From Gigaspora margarita (taxonomy: Eukaryota > Glomeromycota > Glomeromycetes > Diversisporales > Gigasporaceae), in assembly GCA_009809945.1 (NCBI GenBank), contig WTPW01000454.1, positions 1 through 64,000 of the forward strand: 64,000 nucleotides of DNA. Reading direction: 5' to 3'. The notes beneath the pieces were generated by a model. The model was not told the DNA's origin. It ran no database searches and saw only the letters and a list, made by a program, of their open reading frames with translations. Made by a program: the position numbers and the translations under genes. Each line of letters begins with the position of its first letter. The stretch's first letter is position 1. Shown here one piece after another: positions 63,277 to 64,000 of the stretch.

Positions 63277-63737
63277 TTAAAGGATATTTATTAACCGATC
63301 GGTTAACCATTAAATATATGAAAATAACAATGTCTTACATAGGGAAAATTACAAAAGAGTTTTATTAGAGTTAGTAACTTGCTCAATATTAATCTCTAAA
63401 TCAAGTGTATGATACTTATCTTTTCAGAAATGAGCGATAGTCGATTTTGTCTTAGACAAAATATTATATATGGAAATGAAGTAAAATCCAGTACTGACAT
63501 TGAACATATGTATAATAACACAGCATACTATTACTCAATCCATTACAATCAATAAAAAAAATACAACTCTAACTACTAAAAAAATGTTCACTCATAAAGA
63601 ATAGTAATCATATATAAATTCAATTTAATTCTTATGAATTCTGCAAATACAACTTAACTAATTACATGTTCGATTCAGCATTTGAAGTTACAGTATTCAA
63701 ATTCTTTCTATTACATTAATAGTGGGTGCACACTATA
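63277..63737. other. intergenic; no gene
   Basis: AT-rich and without coding signs. It would contain the 3' end of the partial gene that follows on the minus strand. Confidence 0.45.
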
Positions 63738-64000
63738 TTAATATGAATATGAAAGGCCTTGCCGTTTATGCCATGCTTCACAACCAGCTTTGTTATGACC
63801 CGTATTTTGACACTGCTGGCATTGTGTTGGCTTTCTTGTTTTTTGAATTTTCGAACATTGCTTAGTACTAGATTTGCTTTTGCCCTCACGTTCATGTGAT
63901 CCTTTAAGCCGCTTTTTTCTTGGAGCACCTTTTCTTGAATGGATTATCAGATTTTCAACTACAATAAAATTTTTTTTATCTGAACTTGAGGTAGTCTCTT
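63738..64000 (-). CDS. C-terminus of MULE-like protein with CCHC zinc knuckle (partial)
   Basis: A stop-free minus-strand frame enters from beyond the window's right edge and ends at 63738-63740, giving the last 87 residues. It has a Ser/Asp start, a basic KGAPRKKRLKG stretch, Lys/Ser/Gln-rich linker, and CQQCQNTGHNKAGC, a perfect C-x2-C-x4-H-x4-C zinc knuckle, close to the end. In this fungal group such a basic linker plus knuckle commonly ends MULE/FAR1-type transposases; the assignment rests on that pattern. Host zinc-knuckle proteins are an alternative. The overlapping out-of-frame reading at 63716-63928 is not the gene. Confidence 0.65.
   Translation of the reverse strand, partial: ETTSSSDKKNFIVVENLIIHSRKGAPRKKRLKGSHEREGKSKSSTKQCSKIQKTRKPTQCQQCQNTGHNKAGCEAWHKRQGLSYSY

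Overview
The window looks like nuclear DNA of an arbuscular mycorrhizal fungus of the Rhizophagus type (Glomeromycotina). This is an inference from the very AT-rich sequence, short GT-AG introns, TTAGGG-type telomere-like motifs, a TKL-like kinase family with a CxxC motif before an IEWIPF-type N-lobe, Sel1-repeat proteins, and many DNA-transposon derivatives. Most of the 64 kb is non-coding and built from layered transposon remains. Only about five loci look like host genes or gene relics.

Layout. 1-3.5 kb: gene-poor. 3.5-3.9 kb (minus): a small secreted protein with 15 cysteines. 4-19 kb: no convincing host gene; tandem repeats, a Helitron-like hairpin, and a nest in which two TA-flanked elements sit inside a TTAA-flanked element (11.96-16.09 kb). 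19.25-26.72 kb: the highlight, a 13-exon gene in which a zinc-ribbon plus kinase N-lobe module is repeated 12 times in separate phase-0 exons and is followed by a single kinase C-lobe lacking catalytic residues. 27.1-27.6 kb: a Sel1 relic split by a 175-bp MITE. 28.2-28.6 kb: a small, GC-richer candidate gene. 29.6-33.6 kb: a Sel1-zinc ribbon-kinase gene with a more intact catalytic domain. Between its Sel1 and kinase exons lie 20 tandem intron-like units, each separated by exactly 3 nt between AG and GT, a possible array of 3-nt microexons.

34-64 kb: almost entirely mobile-element debris. It includes hAT-type MITEs with matching 8-bp target duplications, TA-flanked Tc1/mariner or pogo-like MITEs, TTAA-flanked elements, a second deep nest (51.7-56.8 kb), LTR-like fragments, a decayed MULE transposase (about 60 kb) and the C-terminus of a second MULE-like protein with a zinc knuckle, running off the right edge.

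The two kinase loci and the Sel1 relic form a small cluster of related signalling genes. The first appears to have amplified its N-lobe and lost catalysis, so it may act as a scaffold or sensor. The second keeps the hallmarks of a working kinase. All splice models here were made by reading the sequence and need transcript support.
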